DNA of 14,436 nucleotides from an uncultured Candidatus Melainabacteria bacterium. Lineage in GTDB: Bacteria > Cyanobacteriota > Vampirovibrionia > Gastranaerophilales > Gastranaerophilaceae. Numbering within the stretch: the stretch's first letter is position 1; every line of letters starts with the position of its first letter. The DNA lies in NCBI GenBank assembly GCA_934747325.1, contig CAKVGW010000042.1, positions 1 to 14,436 on the forward strand, written 5' to 3'. Under the pieces are notes generated by a model. It did not search any database and was not told the DNA's origin. It worked only from the letters and a program-made list of their open reading frames with translations. This document shows, one piece after another, positions 13,462-14,436 of this stretch. Both the position numbers and the translations under genes were made by a program.

Positions 13462-14436
13462 TTAAGCTTGTGTTTCAGCTAATTTTTCCAACTTCAACTT
13501 TTGGTCGTATTCTGTCAACAAATCAATCAATTCATCCAAATCACCGTCAATTACCGTCCAAACGTTAAGGTTGTGATTGATACGGTGATCCGTCAAACGA
13601 CCTTGTGGGAAGTTATATGTTCTGATACGTTCACTTCTATCACCTGTACCGACTTGAGAACGTCTTAAATCTGTGATTTCTTGCATTTGTTTTTGAACTT
13701 CCATATCATAAAGTTTTGCTTTCAAAATTTGCAAAGCTCTTTCTTTGTTTTGCAATTGAGAACGTTCTTCTGTACAGAAAATCATAATTCCTGTCGGTTT
13801 GTGGAATACACGCGCTGCTGTTTCAACTTTGTTTACGTTTTGACCGCCTGCACCGCCTGAACGAGCAGTTGAAATTTCAACATCGTTCATATTTAATTCA
13901 ACTTCAACGTCGTCAACTTCAGGCATAACCGCAACTGTTGCGGTTGAAGTGTGAACTCTGCCTTGTGATTCTGTAGCAGGAACTCTTTGAACTCTGTGAA
14001 CGCCTGATTCGTATTTAAGACGAGAATAAATGCTGTCTCCCTTCATAGAAATAATAACTTCACTCACACCGCCGGCTTCACATTCGGTCTTACTTAAAAC
14101 TTGAGTCTGCCATCCCATTTTATCGGCGTAGCGCATATACATTCTCATTAAATCACCTGCGAAAATGTTTGCTTCGTCTCCGCCTGCGCCGCCTCTGATT
14201 TCAAGCATAATATCTTTATCATCCATAGGGTCGCGCGGAAGAAGAAGAACCTTCATTCTTTCTTCGTATTCAGGAATTTTGGCTTCGTTTTCTTCCATTT
14301 CAGCCTTCAAGAACTGTTTCATTTCTTCGTCTTTTTCTTCGTGAATAAGTTGTTTTGCTTCATCAATAGCATCAACTGCTTTTTTCCACGCGTAATAAAG
14401 TTCAACTGTTTCTTCCATTGATTTTCTTTGTTTTGA
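13462..14436 (-). CDS. prfA: Peptide chain release factor 1 (5' end beyond window)
   Basis: Class I release factor that reads UAA and UAG and triggers peptidyl-tRNA hydrolysis. The codon-reading tripeptide is PAT (13972-13980), which marks RF1; RF2 would have SPF there. The catalytic GGQ is at 13840-13848 within [11 protein letters not shown], and [15 protein letters not shown] and [22 protein letters not shown] are typical of the family. The frame is open to the right edge: six further codons precede the ATG at 14418, and the encoded [20 protein letters not shown] aligns with the internal helix of RF1, not its beginning. About 35 N-terminal residues are therefore missing. The usual downstream partner prmC is absent; the next gene is a small membrane orphan. 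Confidence 0.97.
   Translation of the reverse strand, partial: SKQRKSMEETVELYYAWKKAVDAIDEAKQLIHEEKDEEMKQFLKAEMEENEAKIPEYEERMKVLLLPRDPMDDKDIMLEIRGGAGGDEANIFAGDLMRMYMRYADKMGWQTQVLSKTECEAGGVSEVIISMKGDSIYSRLKYESGVHRVQRVPATESQGRVHTSTATVAVMPEVDDVEVELNMNDVEISTARSGGAGGQNVNKVETAARVFHKPTGIMIFCTEERSQLQNKERALQILKAKLYDMEVQKQMQEITDLRRSQVGTGDRSERIRTYNFPQGRLTDHRINHNLNVWTVIDGDLDELIDLLTEYDQKLKLEKLAETQA

Noticed and set aside
13462..14436. Release factor 2 as the identity of the right-edge gene
   Set aside because: The tripeptide is PAT rather than SPF, and no programmed frameshift site is present in the visible part.

Overview
The window is AT-rich, densely coded bacterial chromosome with no phage, transposon, CRISPR or RNA gene that I can see. 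Three things point to a gut-type Melainabacteria/Vampirovibrionia lineage (Gastranaerophilales): a short protein with an N-terminal INFQGK-type motif, a long pseudopilin-like protein with a GFTLAEVLITLGIIGI signature, and the low GC of the housekeeping genes. This assignment is inference from remembered family patterns and was not searched.

Layout, left to right. (1) 24-2361, plus strand: a secreted or membrane-anchored S41/C-terminal-processing protease overlaps a bioF-like 8-amino-7-oxononanoate synthase by 32 bases. (2) 2454-6113, minus strand: a compact apparent operon, in transcription order a YcgR/PilZ-like protein, a 12-repeat TPR protein, a uridine-kinase-like P-loop kinase and a 161-residue orphan. 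(3) 6221-7576, minus: a pseudopilin-like protein whose true start is a GTG behind a perfect Shine-Dalgarno. (4) 7790-8908, plus: a DegT/DnrJ/EryC1 sugar aminotransferase. (5) 8921-9004: two hairpins separating convergent genes. (6) 9022-11863, minus: ylxR-infB. (7) 12076-12921, plus: a coiled-coil orphan. (8) 13020-13355, minus: a small membrane orphan. (9) 13462 to the right edge, minus: prfA (release factor 1), missing its 5' end.

The most interesting signals are non-coding. The first genes of the PilZ operon and of ylxR-infB lack a Shine-Dalgarno and have a -10 box six or seven bases before ATG, which predicts leaderless mRNAs. A degenerate palindromic repeat occurs in two convergent junctions and again beside prfA, flanking the small membrane gene on both sides. 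The PilZ-TPR-kinase-orphan operon is the best candidate for an undescribed functional module. Its PilZ-like member has lost the residues that normally bind cyclic-di-GMP. I found no complete, clearly novel defence or mobile system.
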